Of a stretch of 64,000 bases of DNA, positions 12,940 to 23,997 are shown piece after piece (the first letter of the stretch is position 1; every line of letters begins with the position of its first letter). The position numbers and the translations under genes are program-made. This stretch comes from Abelmoschus esculentus. Lineage: Eukaryota > Streptophyta > Magnoliopsida > Malvales > Malvaceae. The stretch spans positions 8,534,737 through 8,598,736 of the forward strand of contig JAUCBN010000034.1 in NCBI GenBank assembly GCA_035048815.1. The letters are read 5' to 3'. Below the pieces are notes generated by a model. The model saw only the letters and a program-made list of their open reading frames with translations. It did not search any database and was not told the origin of the DNA.

Positions 12940-13094
12940 GGTTCTTTGCATTTTATTTCCCAACAAACAAGATCATCCCAAGGAAATGAATGCCGATAAA
13001 ATAACAGATAATCTTGGTCTTCATTTTCTCCTCCTGAGGCACACAACACTTGAAATGGTATTCTAGTTTTATAAAGTACTTTGCAGATTTGCAT
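12940..13094 (+). pseudogene. ARF GTPase exon fragment, copy b
   Basis: The best-preserved ARF fragment. One frame runs from (E)MVLCILFPNKQD through HPKEMNADKITDNLGLHF to LLRHT, aligning with the ARF segment that holds the NKQD nucleotide-specificity motif. The QSTCA guanine-contact motif that should follow is no longer readable, and a stop comes soon after. No start codon, P-loop or introns can be assigned. It also preserves the empty target site (GATAA, 13007-13011) of solo LTR L, which interrupts copy c. Confidence 0.8.
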
Positions 13095-13099
13095 CTATA

Positions 13100-13185
13100 G
13101 ATTCACAGTAGCGCAATGGCTAATTCCTTATTGAATTTTCAGGTTGAAATCCCGGATAAAGAATTATCTTTTGCAATTGAAATTT
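13100..13185 (+). repeat. tRNA-derived SINE-like repeat, copy 3
   Basis: Clearest family member: A-box TAGCGCAATGGCTAA at 13109 and B-box AGGTTGAAATCCCGG at 13141, about 32 bp apart, then an A/T-rich tail. There is no cloverleaf acceptor stem, so it is tRNA-derived rather than a tRNA gene. The paralogue is at 54078-54160. Confidence 0.6.
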
Positions 13186-13262
13186 ATATTTTTTTACTCT
13201 TAATAAAAAAATTTATTTGCAATTATTTTTTTTTAATTTTTTTAATTATTTTTGTTTTTATC

Positions 13263-14630
13263 TGATGGAGGTTCGGAAGTCCTTTGTTTTTCCACCTTTG
13301 TCAGAGTGTAATAATTTAGGTTGTCGAACCCACAGGGACTGTGTCGACTTCACTACTTTTACGTTTGCACTATAGAAAGTAAAAACACAAATGATTGTTG
13401 AATTGAGATTACTAAATTAACTACTAAAACTAAAATAAATATTGAAGAAATAAAGATAATGAAGTGAGGCTAAGTTGAGTGCTTCGTAGAGGAGAATCAA
13501 GTTGTATTAATTATCCACTTATTAATGCAATGGATTGAACTGCTGCCTCGGCGGGTCGCACAAAAGGTCGCCGCAGCTGCCTAGGCGGGGTTATGCCTTG
13601 TCGACAATTCAATATTCCATAATTCAACAGAGCATCCTTGTATGTCTTCTTCCTTATCCCAAAGCGAAGATAACTGTTGAAACCCACGTCTTAATGATAC
13701 CTCCTGGCGTGAATCAAGGGCGGACAACAACCAAACTCATGCGTCTTGTTAGTCGCTGAAATCCTGGGTGGTTAATCTCTTAACCGGATTAGTCAATGCC
13801 CATGAGCAAAGACCGTATTCTCTCGTTTCGTGAGCCTAACTCTCCCGATATTAGACAAATAGATTTTTCTTCACATACTATCATCTCGAGCTTATATGCA
13901 AAGAAGAGTAAATGCCAAGAGAGAATAAACTATGAAATAAGTTTTGCATTAATAAATATCTAACATAACACAACCATCTTCTCCAACTACTCCACAAACA
14001 ACCTAAACCTCCGAAGAAGTTTAGAACATAGTTTATTCGGCGTCTAAAAGTATTTTCTAGGGTAGACTCCGACTTACTAGACTAAACCTAATGTGTGCCT
14101 TATATTGTCCAAGCCCTAGGTTAAAGTTTTCCATGCAAGGAAAGAGTTCTAAAGAGGAGAGAAGTATAATTCCTAATTAAACTATAACAATTAATTCTTA
14201 TTTCCTAAATTATCTCTTCTTTCCCGCACGTGACTTTGACCGATGCTTGACTTCATAATTTGGCTCCGTCTTTCTTTCGCTCTTTGTCCGTTAAGATCAA
14301 CATCTTTTTCTCTTTCTGTCGAGCACTGGTTGTCATCTTCGCTCTGCTGTCGCGGCCTCAAAAAGTATTGTCGTGGCGGGTGCTTCATCTGCATTCTAGT
14401 GTCCATCTTCTCAATTGACCATCTTTATAAGTAGTTTCCTGTCTAAGAAAGAAAACTATCAAATGCATCTGTTTTATGTCAATTATTAGATGAATTCATG
14501 AATTGTATGTTTGGATGCTGAAATATGGAAAATATATAGAAATATCCATTAATGCCTTTAATCATGTCCTTTATTAGTAAATATTGAGTGGGAAAATGGT
14601 ATTAAAAATAGGACTTTTATGCACTCATCA
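13263..14630 (-). repeat. 3' LTR of element E
   Basis: A 1,368-bp LTR nearly identical in long blocks to the right LTR (18504-21255 after removing its nested insertion). Runs TGATGGAGG...ACTCATCA. Small ORFs inside it are repeated in both LTRs, but nothing else supports them as genes. Confidence 0.9.
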
Positions 14631-14643
14631 CACCCCCACACTC
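14631..14643 (-). other. Polypurine tract of element E
   Basis: The minus strand reads GAGTGTGGGGGTG directly before the 3' LTR, the expected plus-strand primer position. It confirms the minus orientation. Confidence 0.8.
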
Positions 14644-14913
14644 GAACTATTGCTTGTCCTTAAGCGATGCAAAAGATAAATTTAAGTAAGGAATTTTAAG
14701 GGAATATACCGCCCTGCCTGCCGCGGCAGAAATCCTTTCTTGACTCGGCCTCTTCTAGGTTCTAGGTATTCCTCGGAACTGGACTATGAGTCTTAGTGTG
14801 TGCGTAGCTATGTCGAAACTGATTTTCTAAGTTCTAATCCTTTCTCTAGCTCAAGATTCCGACTAAGATTTTTCTTTAATTCTTTTCTTTCTTTCTCCCT
14901 AATTTGGTAAATA

Positions 14914-14929
14914 AATATATATATATATT
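14914..14929. repeat. (AT)n microsatellite
   Basis: About eight AT dinucleotides in the non-coding 3' internal region of element E. Confidence 0.85.
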
Positions 14930-15653
14930 GCAATATACTTATACTGCTTGAGCTGGTTGTGGGCACCTCAAGTGTTTAGCTATTCTTACTAGAGCCAATT
15001 TCGGGCACCTCTAGTAAGTGGGAAAAAGACTAAGTCCTAGAGCCAGTGATAGGCACCTCTATGGACTAAACTAGAGCCGGTGATAGGCACATCTAGTTAA
15101 AATCTAAGCCTAAGTTCTTATTCCTTTTCAAAGAAAATAACTTATAAAATCAACTATGACTAGAAGTGTTAAGTATTTTTCAGGCTCATAGTCTAATCCT
15201 AAGTACTAAACCTAGTATACCTTTCCGAGTTGAAGTCTGGTGAATGGTGCAGACTACGGCGGCGGCTAGAGAATATATTGCTGCCTCGACAGTTTTAGTA
15301 AAATTCAACAAACTTAAAAAAATTTTTGCAATAAATTGTAAGATTATAAGGACAAAAAATAAGGCAATAATATGATAATCTAAATACTTTCCATACATGG
15401 CAGATATTTACATATTACAAAAAAGTAATTAATGCTCCCCCACACTCGAGGGATGCATTGTCCTCAATGCATGAAAAGTAAATAGAAAGCTGAAATTAAA
15501 AAGACAAAAGAGAAATAAGAAAGACTACTACCCTTTAAAATATCGAGGATGCAAAGGAGTCCTCGGAATCGCTGTCAATGAGGAGCTTGCGGCAGCTTTT
15601 TGTGGCTATTTCGTTGCTGCCGGCAGTGGGTTGACGGTTTTCTTCTTGTAAGA

Positions 15654-17048
15654 TCAGGGTGGTTGGACTCGGATGGGAGTTGGATCTTGCCTCGGTTCGT
15701 CCTCTGAATCAAGATTGATTGGATAGGAGGAGGTTGCCTTTCTCTTCTTTTCTCCTTGGGTTACAGTGAATAGTTCCTCAGTAGCTTTAATTTGGCTTGT
15801 TAAATCCTCCGCAGAATCACTCCAAGTGAATGTGCAGGACTGAGATAGAGTGGCTCCTTGGTTGGTGTACTCCATACGGAGGAACTCAGCTAGTGAGTTT
15901 GATGGAATGGGTTCAGTTGCTGTTGCAGCAGTGGTAGTGGTAGGAGAAACTGAGACTGTTGCGGAAGCAGTGGCTATTGGGGTAGGAGCAGGTGGGGGCT
16001 ACTGGGGCATGGATGTTTGGACTGTAAACTCAGGGAAGACATTCGTACATGTGGGAATTGTATCCTGAATAGTAGCGATGACGACGTTGTTGAATTCTTT
16101 CACATATGTCATGAAGGCCAGCTGTCTTCGCTCCATGCGTTGTAGGATGTCCAGAACTTCTTCTGGTACAGGTGCAGCCTTTGCTACTGTCGGATGCTCT
16201 ATTTCGGTTGATGGTGCCTTAGTGGTCGGCGGGATGTATGCTTGTGGAGTGGCTTGTTCGAATTGCATTCGTTTGATGTATACCTCCCGAGTCCAACCTT
16301 TTTGTATTGGCGTAATCGAGTCCGATGGCAGTAATGGGACTCGTTCAAGGTGGCATAAATTGGAAATTAGGCATAGAAAATAGAGCATACCTCTATATTT
16401 CTCTGCGCAGTCAAATATTTGATCGCTGATAATCTTGCCCACATTGATGCGTCGATTATGGATTATCGAGTGGATTAGGGATGGTTGGTCTACTGTCTGA
16501 TTGTTTGATGTTGGCAGTAGAATTCATTTGATGAATGTATTCCAAAGCTTTGCCTCTAGTCTGAAGTCTCGGTTGTTTACAGATTCGCGATGTTTGCTAG
16601 TATTCCACTCAGCTCCTGGTAGGAAGAGTTTCGTTTTCATTGATTCATAATCTGCCGCTGTTAAGGGGGCGGTGAATGTAGTATGCTCGTCTTCCTCAAT
16701 ATGGAGCTCGAAGAAGGCGTTTATAGTGACGTCTGCCACCGGTATGGCTCTGCCTCGGAAAAAGATGTAGGGATTGTTTGGCAGAGGTCTATGGGCGTGA
16801 AATTGACGTACCTAATCGATATTTGCTGGGTTTGGTTGTTTTGCGAACTGCTGCCATCTTTGGAAGCTGATTTTGGAGAGTATAAAGGCATCCAGGCCAA
16901 GATCCTCGTCTTCAGTGTAGTGGAAACCTTGTTCTTCCCAAACTTGCCGAGTCTTAAAGTTGTAATTATAATCCTTCTCAACGTCTACATTTGCGAAACT
17001 TCAGAAATTTGTTGCTGCGTCGGCAAGGATTTGTTGTTGGGTTGTCAT
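15654..17048 (-). pseudogene. 'Putative plant transposon protein' ORF of element E
   Basis: Broken ORF in the env-like position of the element. A plausible start is the ATG at 17048 (MTTQQQILADAATNF). Segments in three frames follow in order: RQFHAHRP...RGRAIPVADVTINAFFEL (near 16700-16850), a W-NTFIK block (16524), KIISDQIFDCA (near 16430), and a Q/P-rich tail ending ...PIRVQPP at 15654. The WxxFIK and GKIIS-I-CA blocks match the domain annotated as 'putative plant transposon protein' (I believe Pfam PF20167), common downstream of gag in Athila-like elements. Its biochemical role is unknown. At least three frameshifts or stops. The paralogue in element F is at 26529-28140. Confidence 0.75.
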
Positions 17049-17500
17049 TTTTGCTTGTGGAGAAGAGAAGAAGAAGTTTGGCAGCGTAACAATACTTAAA
17101 AGAAGAGTGAAAGAGGAGAACTTTACCCTTGTATTTATAGGCGGTGAGCGGCGTGGCATTTAAGGGAGCGGGGGTGTGATTATTGCCCTTGGCGTGCAAC
17201 AGACCTAACCCTAGCTGGAAAAAATTAGCAGTGGAAACGACGCGATTTTTGAATCCGGGCGGCATAATTCCCGCCCGGAATTTTTAGTGCCATGGATTGG
17301 CCGCTAATTTGTTGGGCTGATCGTCCTCTTTTAATTCTTCCTTATTATTCCTAAATAGCAGAAAATCAAATTAATAGATGTTGTGAAACATATAAAAATT
17401 CTGAAACTAAATTGCGAAAAATTGAAATCTAATTCCTAAAACTGAAATTGAAAATCTAATCCTAAAACATAAAAATAAATTAAAGATAGTAAGATAGAAA

Positions 17501-18392
17501 TTAGGTCACTGGTGGAGTGCAATGGAATGCATCTCCAGCAGTAACCATCTTCCCTTTTTTTAATGGAGGATAGTGTGATGATCCAACCAGAGCCTCCTCA
17601 TCAGGTGGTTTCTTTCGTGTATGCTTCTGGTCAAGTGGTGTGCTGCCTCGGCAGGGGTTGCCACGGCAGGTCTTGTTCAGGCAATCCGTTTCTGCATTGA
17701 AGTTAAATTCAGTTTTAACCTCAATTCTCTGACATTCATCTGGTTCATCCGGATGTCTTAGAGTTTTGAACACATTGATCTTTACTTGTTGATCATTGAC
17801 CCTTATGAACTATTCGCCTTTCTCACAATCGATCAATGTTCTACCCGTGGCTAGGAACGACCTTCCCAATATGATCGGAGCATTTTCATCTGCTTCACAA
17901 TCAAGAATTAAGAAGTCAGCAGGAAATATAAATTTATCCACTCTTACAAAAATATCTTCAATTTTTCCTTCCGGTTGTACATAACGAATTGCAGATTTCC
18001 AAAAATGACTTAAGGTGTTGCCGAGCGTCTTCGTTGGCCGATCCTCCAAATTGGCCTAGAGTGTTGATCATGTTGAACATGATCAGCTTTAATTCGAAAT
18101 GTTCTGCCTCTATATTAGGCATCACAATGGCAGGAGTCAATCCATCCAAATCTTCCTATAAATAATCACGAACTGTTTGTACACGCTCTTGTTGAGGTGG
18201 ATTGGCCGGATTAACAACTGCGAATGCGTCTTGGTTGTCTACCGCGGCGACATTCATGCCAGCGTTGTTCTGCTGTCCAACTGCTATGTTCATCCATTCG
18301 CGTATCCTTTGTCGTAAACGCCTTGCGGTCCTTTCGATTTCAGGATTGTACGGATATTTTTCTATCGATGGATTAAACCTGGTCATACACAA
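17501..18392 (-). pseudogene. Gag-protease deletion fusion of element E
   Basis: Read from the ATG at 18392, the protein starts like an Athila-type gag (MTRFNPSIEKYPYNPEIER), continues with TPAIVMPNIEAEHFELK and the gag motif (HLKSFLEICNS), then passes within a few codons into the C-terminal half of an Athila-type retropepsin (QPEGKIEDI, FPADFLILD, PIILGRSFLATGRTLID). The gag core, zinc knuckle and protease active site (normally DLGAS) are missing, as expected of one deletion. It ends near 17501 with no reverse transcriptase following. Reading needs at least two frames, so it is broken as well as deleted. Confidence 0.85.
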
Positions 18393-18480
18393 AAAAATCC
18401 TAGTTAATTAAAAAAAATAAAAGTAAAATTTAAAAAGAAAAAGGAAAAAAAGTGCAAAAATAATTGGTAGTAAATTGAGC

Positions 18481-18499
18481 GTCCCCGGTAACGGCGCCA
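18481..18499 (-). other. Primer-binding site of element E
   Basis: The minus strand reads TGGCGCCGTTACCGGGGAC, the long PBS typical of Athila/Tat-group elements (tRNA-Asp type by family knowledge). It lies 4 bp inside the 5' LTR. Confidence 0.9.
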
Positions 18500-18503
18500 A
18501 ATC

Positions 18504-21255
18504 TGATGGAAGCTCGGAAGTCTTTTGTTTTTCCACCTTTTTCAGATTGTAATAATTTAGGTTGTCGAACTCACAGGGACTGTGTCGACTTCACTACCTT
18601 TTACGGTTGCACTATAGAAAGTAAAAACACAAATGATTGTTGATGGTAAGTGCTTAATTCACTATCACTTTTTACACCTTTCATGGACAATAATCACTTA
18701 ACCTACACCTACTTGGACTAAAGCATGTACTTAATGTGAGATATTTAGATATTCTGCTTTTGTAACTTATGAAGATAATATTCATAGACAATGCAGACTT
18801 TACGACACCTTTTATTGAATTGCAGGAATATCCACTGCCGCGGCAGTAAGTGTGGCCGAAGCAGAACCTGAGGTCGCGGCAGCAGCTGAAGGACAAGTAC
18901 CGATATTATAGGCGATTTGAAGAGAAAAATGAGGTGGACGTTTCTGGACAAACATCTCAAGGATTGGAGCTGCGAAGCAAGCGGAAAGCCCAAGTCAAAG
19001 GCCACGCGGAAAAGATTCTTTGTGGGAATAAACTTGGAAATAAAACAATTATTTTATTTACTTGACTTGTGTTTTACTCCAAGTTGTATTCCTACTTAGG
19101 AAAGGTTTGCCCTAGGTCAAGCCTATATAAATCATAGCCGACCAAGGAGAAGAATCATACAAGCACGAGAGTTCAAATTAGATTTTTAGAGTTATCTTTG
19201 TTTCACTATGTTCTAAATTCGTTTAGGCTTAGGTGAAGGTTGTTTAGTATTTGTGAGAAGAGATTGAACTTTGTCTTTTTGTTTCAATGCAATAAAATAT
19301 CAAGATTTGCTTATTCTTTGTTATTCATTGATCTTGCATTCAAGCTCGGGAGAGAAGTTTGTGAGAGACTTATTTGTCTAATATCGGGAGAGTTAGGCTT
19401 ACGAAAGGGATAAGTTCGGTATTTTTCTAGCTGGAAAATACTAACTCAGCCTAGGGATAGGTTAGAGTTTCAGCGGCTAAAAAAAGTGTGGGATTGGTTG
19501 TTGAGTATAATTGATTCACGCCGGGAGGTATCATCAAGGACTGGTCATCAACAGTATTTCGACTTAGAGATAAGCGGAGTCATCAAAAGACACTTTGCCG
19601 AATCTTGGTAAAAGTCTACCCAAGAGCAAGGGATTGCCGCGGCGGAGGAACATCATCACTTTCAAGGCAGTAAAACTGCAGTGCTGCCGAGGTAGTGTTG
19701 TGTGATTGCGTTGGACAAAGACAAGTCAATTGAATCCACAATACAACACAACTAGATCTTGGCCATCTTCTCATTCTAATTACTTTCTTTTTATTTAGTT
19801 TGTTTTATTATTCAAGTTATTTAGTTTACTCAAACCCAATTCACTTGTGTTTTTATTTTAATCCTTCTACAGAGCAAGAAGACGCAAGAAAGCATATTAA
19901 GTATACCAATCCTTGTGGAGATGATATTCGAATAATACTTATCACTTTATTACTTGAGACGTGTACACTTGCACTATTTGTGCATTCTTTTTACACGCAA
20001 CAGTTGAATTGAGATTACTAAATTTAGTAATAAAACTAAACTAAATATTGAAGAAATAAAGATAATGAAGTTAGGCTAAGTTGAGTGCTTCGTAGAGGAG
20101 AATCAAGTTGCATTAATTATCCACTTATTAATGCAATGGGTTGAACTGCCACCTCGGCGGGTCGCACAAAAGGTTGTCATAGCTTCCTAGGCGTGGTTAT
20201 GCCTTGTCGACAATTCAACATTCCATAGTTCGACAGAGCATCCTTGTATGTCTTCTTCCTTATCCCTAAGCGAAGAGAACTGTTGAAACCCACGTCTTGA
20301 TGATACCTCCCGACGTGAATCAAGGGCGGACAACAACCAAACACATGCGTCTTGTTAGACGTTGAAATCCTGGGTGGTTAATCTCTTAACCGGATTAGTC
20401 AATGCCCATGAGCAAAGACCGTATTCTCTCGTTTCGTGAGCCTAACTCTCCCAATATTAGACAAATAGATTTTTCTTCACATACTATCATCTCGAGCTTA
20501 TATGCAAAGAAGAGTAAATGCCAAGAGAGAATAAACTATGAAAGAGAGAATAAACTATGAAATAAGTTTTGCATTAATAAATATCTAACATAACACAACC
20601 ATCTTCTCCAACTACTCCACAAACAACCTAAACCTCCGAAGAAGTTTAGAACATAGTTTATTCGGCGTCTAAAAGTATTTTCTAGGGTAGAATCCGACTT
20701 ACTAGACTAAACCTAATGTGTGCCTTATATAGTCCAAGCCCTAGGTTAAAGTTTTCCATGCAAGGAAAGAGTTCTAAAGAGGAGAGAAGTATAATTCCTA
20801 ATTAAACTATAACAATTAATTCTTATTTCCTAAATTATCTCTTCTTTCCCGCACGTGACTTTGACCGATGCTTGACTTCGTAATTTGGCTCCGTCTTTCT
20901 TTCGCTCTTTGTCCGTTAAGATCAGCATCTTTTTCTCTTTCTGTCGAGCACTGGTTGTCATCTTCGCTCTGCTGTCGCGGCCTCAAAAAGTGTTGTCGTG
21001 GCGGGTGCTTCATCTGCATTCTAGTGTCCATCTTCTCAATTGACCATCTTTATAAGTAGTTTCCTGTCTTAGAAAGAAAACTATCAAATGCATCTGTTTT
21101 ATGCCAATTATTAGATGAATTCATGAATTGTATGTTTGGATGCTGAAATATGGAAAATATATAGAAATATCCATTAATGCCTTTAATCATGTCCTTTATT
21201 AGTAAATATTGAGTGGAAAAATGGTATTAAAAATAGGACTTTTGTGCATTCATCA
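18504..21255 (-). repeat. 5' LTR of element E, carrying a nested insertion
   Basis: Matches the left LTR from TGATGGAAGC to the duplicated GATTGTTGA, is interrupted by 18644-20002, then resumes at GTTGAATTGAG and ends CATTCATCA. Without the insertion and one TSD copy it is about 1,388 bp. It also has a 20-bp local duplication near 20525-20560 that the left LTR lacks. Confidence 0.9.
18644..20002 (+). mobile_element. Solo LTR nested in element E's LTR
   Basis: Starts TGGTAAGTGC, ends TTACACGCAACA, 1,359 bp, with perfect TSD GTTGA (18639-18643 and 20003-20007). Parts of it match E's own LTR in reverse complement, for example TTTGTCTAATATCGGGAGAG near 19375, which pairs with 13850. It is therefore a diverged relative in opposite orientation. 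It carries the perfect palindrome ACTGCCGCGGCAGT near 18834. No internal domain is present. Confidence 0.87.
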
Positions 21256-21260
21256 TTATC

Positions 21261-22467
21261 GAATGACCTTTCACTTCTATATTTGCAATATAACTTTTTA
21301 CTATTAAAGGGTTCAAAATTTCAAATACTTTTAAACTTTTACATTTTAATATTTGTGATTAATCATTTTTATAGTGTGCAATATTTTATTTTTTGGAAAT
21401 TTTAATAGAGTTTTTTATTTCTTAGTAATTTAAAAATCTATAATATGTCAATTATGTAAAATTTAGGTTCCATAATCTTCTATATTTGAATATTATCGAT
21501 CTTATTTAGTTTTAAGATTTCAATTTTTTTTTGTTTGAAATTTAAAGCTTAGAATTTGCTCACTTAACTATGAGTAAGTTTTCATTTGATTACTAAAATA
21601 CAACTAAAATTTTAACATTTTTTAAGCATGTAACAAAAAATATTCAATTTCTACTATTGATTAATAGATTGTTCCGATTTTGATTTTATGAAACTGATGA
21701 TTGAATTATGAACTTAATTTGTGCCGAATTTATCTAAGAGTAGATTACACTTATATATGTATCACGAACATTGAACTATTCTCTCAGTTTTATTTTGACT
21801 ACAAATCTTTTAATTTTGTTAGTAGACTATTTAACTTTGAAAATGATATCAATCATGTCTCTAATCGATATGATAAAAAATTACTAACCGTTAAAAATTA
21901 AAAGAGAAGTTTATTTGGAAGTTAAATAAACTTGTATAATTATATATTTGGTTTTCCACTAATTATAAATTCTATCAATTTAATTATAATTTTAATTTAA
22001 TTATCCAACATGATTGTGACATATGCTAACGTATTATAATTGATCTAACTTAACAAATCTGTTACATTTCTATAATTTAAATATAACTAAAAAAATTATG
22101 TCCCTTATATAGAAAAAGTGACATAATTGTCGCAATTAAAAAATATAGGGAGGTAATCTTGGCCTTGTGAAATAGATAACCAAATTATAAATTCACTCAT
22201 GGTATTGTGATTTGTGCAAAAAATTTTCAGTTAATTTTATACTAAAATTATAGTAATATACTTTTTCATTTTGTGTCAATAATTCGTAGTAGCATGTTGG
22301 CTAACATTGTTGTTGAATTCTCAGATTAAAATCCTGGATGCGGAAAAATTTTCATTCTTTTAGTTTTAGATTTTGTGTCTATAATCTGTAGTAGCTTGAC
22401 CTTTGATCCAAGACACCTGAATGAAATTGGACTCGGACACATCCAAATACATACATATTGATTATAA
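21261..22467. other. AT-rich duplicated host sequence, segment I
   Basis: Non-coding. It matches 54235-54517 plus 61678-62611 of segment II nearly throughout. The unbroken GCTTAG at 21547-21552 is the empty site of the CACTA transposon in segment II. A tRNA-like repeat sits at about 22288-22340. Confidence 0.8.
22288..22340 (+). repeat. tRNA-derived SINE-like repeat, copy 4
   Basis: A-box-like TAGTAGCATGTTGGCTAA and B-box-like AGATTAAAATCCTGG. The paralogue at 62418-62470 keeps a better B-box (AGGTTAAAATCCC). Confidence 0.5.
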
Positions 22468-22657
22468 TGTAGGAGTGTATGAGTTTTTGGTGATAAATGT
22501 AGTTGTGTAATGTGATTTACCATTCACCTGTTGTTGGTTAGGTAGAGTGACGATTAGGATTTATTAGTGTCATTATACTCAGCCTACCAGCTCTCTTTCC
22601 TCTCATTCCCATATCTCTTTCTCCACTTTCTTCAATAGTAATTCTGAGATTGTTACA
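22468..22657 (+). repeat. 5' LTR of copia H
   Basis: Runs TGTAGGAGTG...GATTGTTACA. At 190 bp it is shorter than the right LTR (263 bp) because about 75 bp after CAGCCTACCAG, including the TATA-like TTGTATAAAT region, are missing. Confidence 0.85.
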
Positions 22658-22670
22658 TGGTATCAGTCAC
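22658..22670 (+). other. Primer-binding site of copia H
   Basis: TGGTATCAGTCAC directly after the LTR, matching the initiator tRNA-Met type; same in the second copy at 62861. Confidence 0.88.
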
Positions 22671-23162
22671 TGTCAAAGATCTTGAGTGTCGTCCATTGTG
22701 ATGCTTCTCTGTGGGGATTTTGTGGTAGTTTCTCATGGTATCTTACTCTCTCTTAGCTAATTTCTCGTTTCTTACTTCTCTTCATTTCTTCTTGCGTTGA
22801 TCTTCATGTTACTTGAATTGCATCTTTCAATGTTTCAATTTATGAGACTGAGATACCTATAAGACTGTTATGTTTAGGTTCTCTTTTAGTTTTCGTGAAT
22901 CTTTTTCCTCAGGTCGATTTCCTTTAATATAAAGGTCATTAATTTTTTAAAATTATCCTTCTTGATTGTAAGCATGCTAACTTGTAATGACTCATTGAAT
23001 GGAGAGTTAGACTAGTGATATGTGTAATATCTTTACGATATTAGGTTGCGTTTTCTCTTACGTCTTTAGTTCAGTAGAGCATTCGAGTGAAATTTTTCTA
23101 TTGTGATCTCTGATTTTTTCTTTGGAGTTTGCTTTCATCTCTTTCCCTGCCAATTGTTTGTT

Positions 23163-23992
23163 AAATTGTCAAATGGTGATTCGATAAATGCAAGTTCTCG
23201 TCCCGTTTCTAGTTCATTTTCAAATGTCTCTAATGTTTCATCAATTCGAAAAATATATAAATATGATGTTGTCAAACTGTCTGATAGTACTTATTTTCTC
23301 TAGAAGCATCAAGTAAACTTCATAATTAATGACTATGGTTTGATTAGTTTTATCTTTGATGATACTACTGCACCTAGTCATTTTTTAGTAAATCAGTTAG
23401 GTCAGCCTTTCTCAAATCTAGACTTTGTACGTTATAATTTGTAAGATAAATTACTTGGTAATTATGTACTATTAATAGTGAGTTTCTTCCCCATCTTTCT
23501 TGATGTAAAACAACTAGAACAATTTGGAATACAGATACTGAAATGTTTATAGCAGTTTCTGCCACCAAAACATCTTCTCTTGGACTTAGTTTAAACACTC
23601 AGAAAAAATCATATCTGTCAGTCAATGATAATCTAACGAAGATTAGACTGATTTGTGACACACTGAACACTTCTGAAAGTGTGGTTTTTGAACAAAAACA
23701 GGTTAGTGTTATACTTGCGGGATTGTCAACTGAATTTGATTCTATAATTGTTGTAGCATCAAAAGAGGTTATATCTTTGAAAAATCTGATAGAAATATTA
23801 TTGGATTGTGCGGCTGGACAACAACTGTTTCAATAAGATAGTCTACCTATACATGCTAATCTTTTTGTTCAACGTAGTGAAGCTTCTAGTATGGGTACAT
23901 CGGAGTTCATGATAGCATTATTTTTTAGAGGACCCATTTTCAGTCCTCTTTTCAATAACAGTCAGAAACATATCTAAAGGTTGAGGTGGTCG
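23163..23992 (+). pseudogene. Copia gag (UBN2-type) of element H
   Basis: Starts around SNGDSINASSRP, with YDVVKLSDSTYFL and VNFIINDYGLISFI, then an open stretch at 23543-23836 with FIAVSATKTS, ICDTLNTSESVV, QVSVILAGLSTEFDSIIV and LLDCAAGQQ. This is the retrotransposon gag of the UBN2 / gag-polypeptide type found in copia elements. Frameshifts separate the blocks and the normal start ATG is mutated (TTG at 23167). It ends where element F inserted; the gag zinc knuckle resumes at 37612. Confidence 0.83.
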
Positions 23993-23997
23993 GTATG

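Larger units (their letters stand above)
13263..21255 (-). mobile_element. Athila/Tat-type LTR element E, internally deleted
   Basis: A complete LTR-to-LTR element with TGATGGA...TCATCA ends and a perfect TSD TTATC (13258-13262 and 21256-21260). Orientation is minus: the PBS lies against the right LTR and the polypurine tract against the left. The internal region is only about 3.9 kb. It holds a gag N-terminus fused to the protease C-terminus, then a 'putative plant transposon protein' ORF. Reverse transcriptase, RNase H and integrase are missing, so it would need helper functions. Segment II has the empty site at 54230-54234. Confidence 0.92.

Noticed and set aside
14191..14434. A 71-codon minus-strand ORF and 63-codon plus-strand ORF present in both LTRs of E (also 20816-21059).
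   Set aside because: Conserved only because the two LTRs are copies of each other; no family match.
15850..17099. Plus-strand ORFs of 72-138 codons in element E.
   Set aside because: They lie antisense to the plant transposon protein ORF and match nothing.
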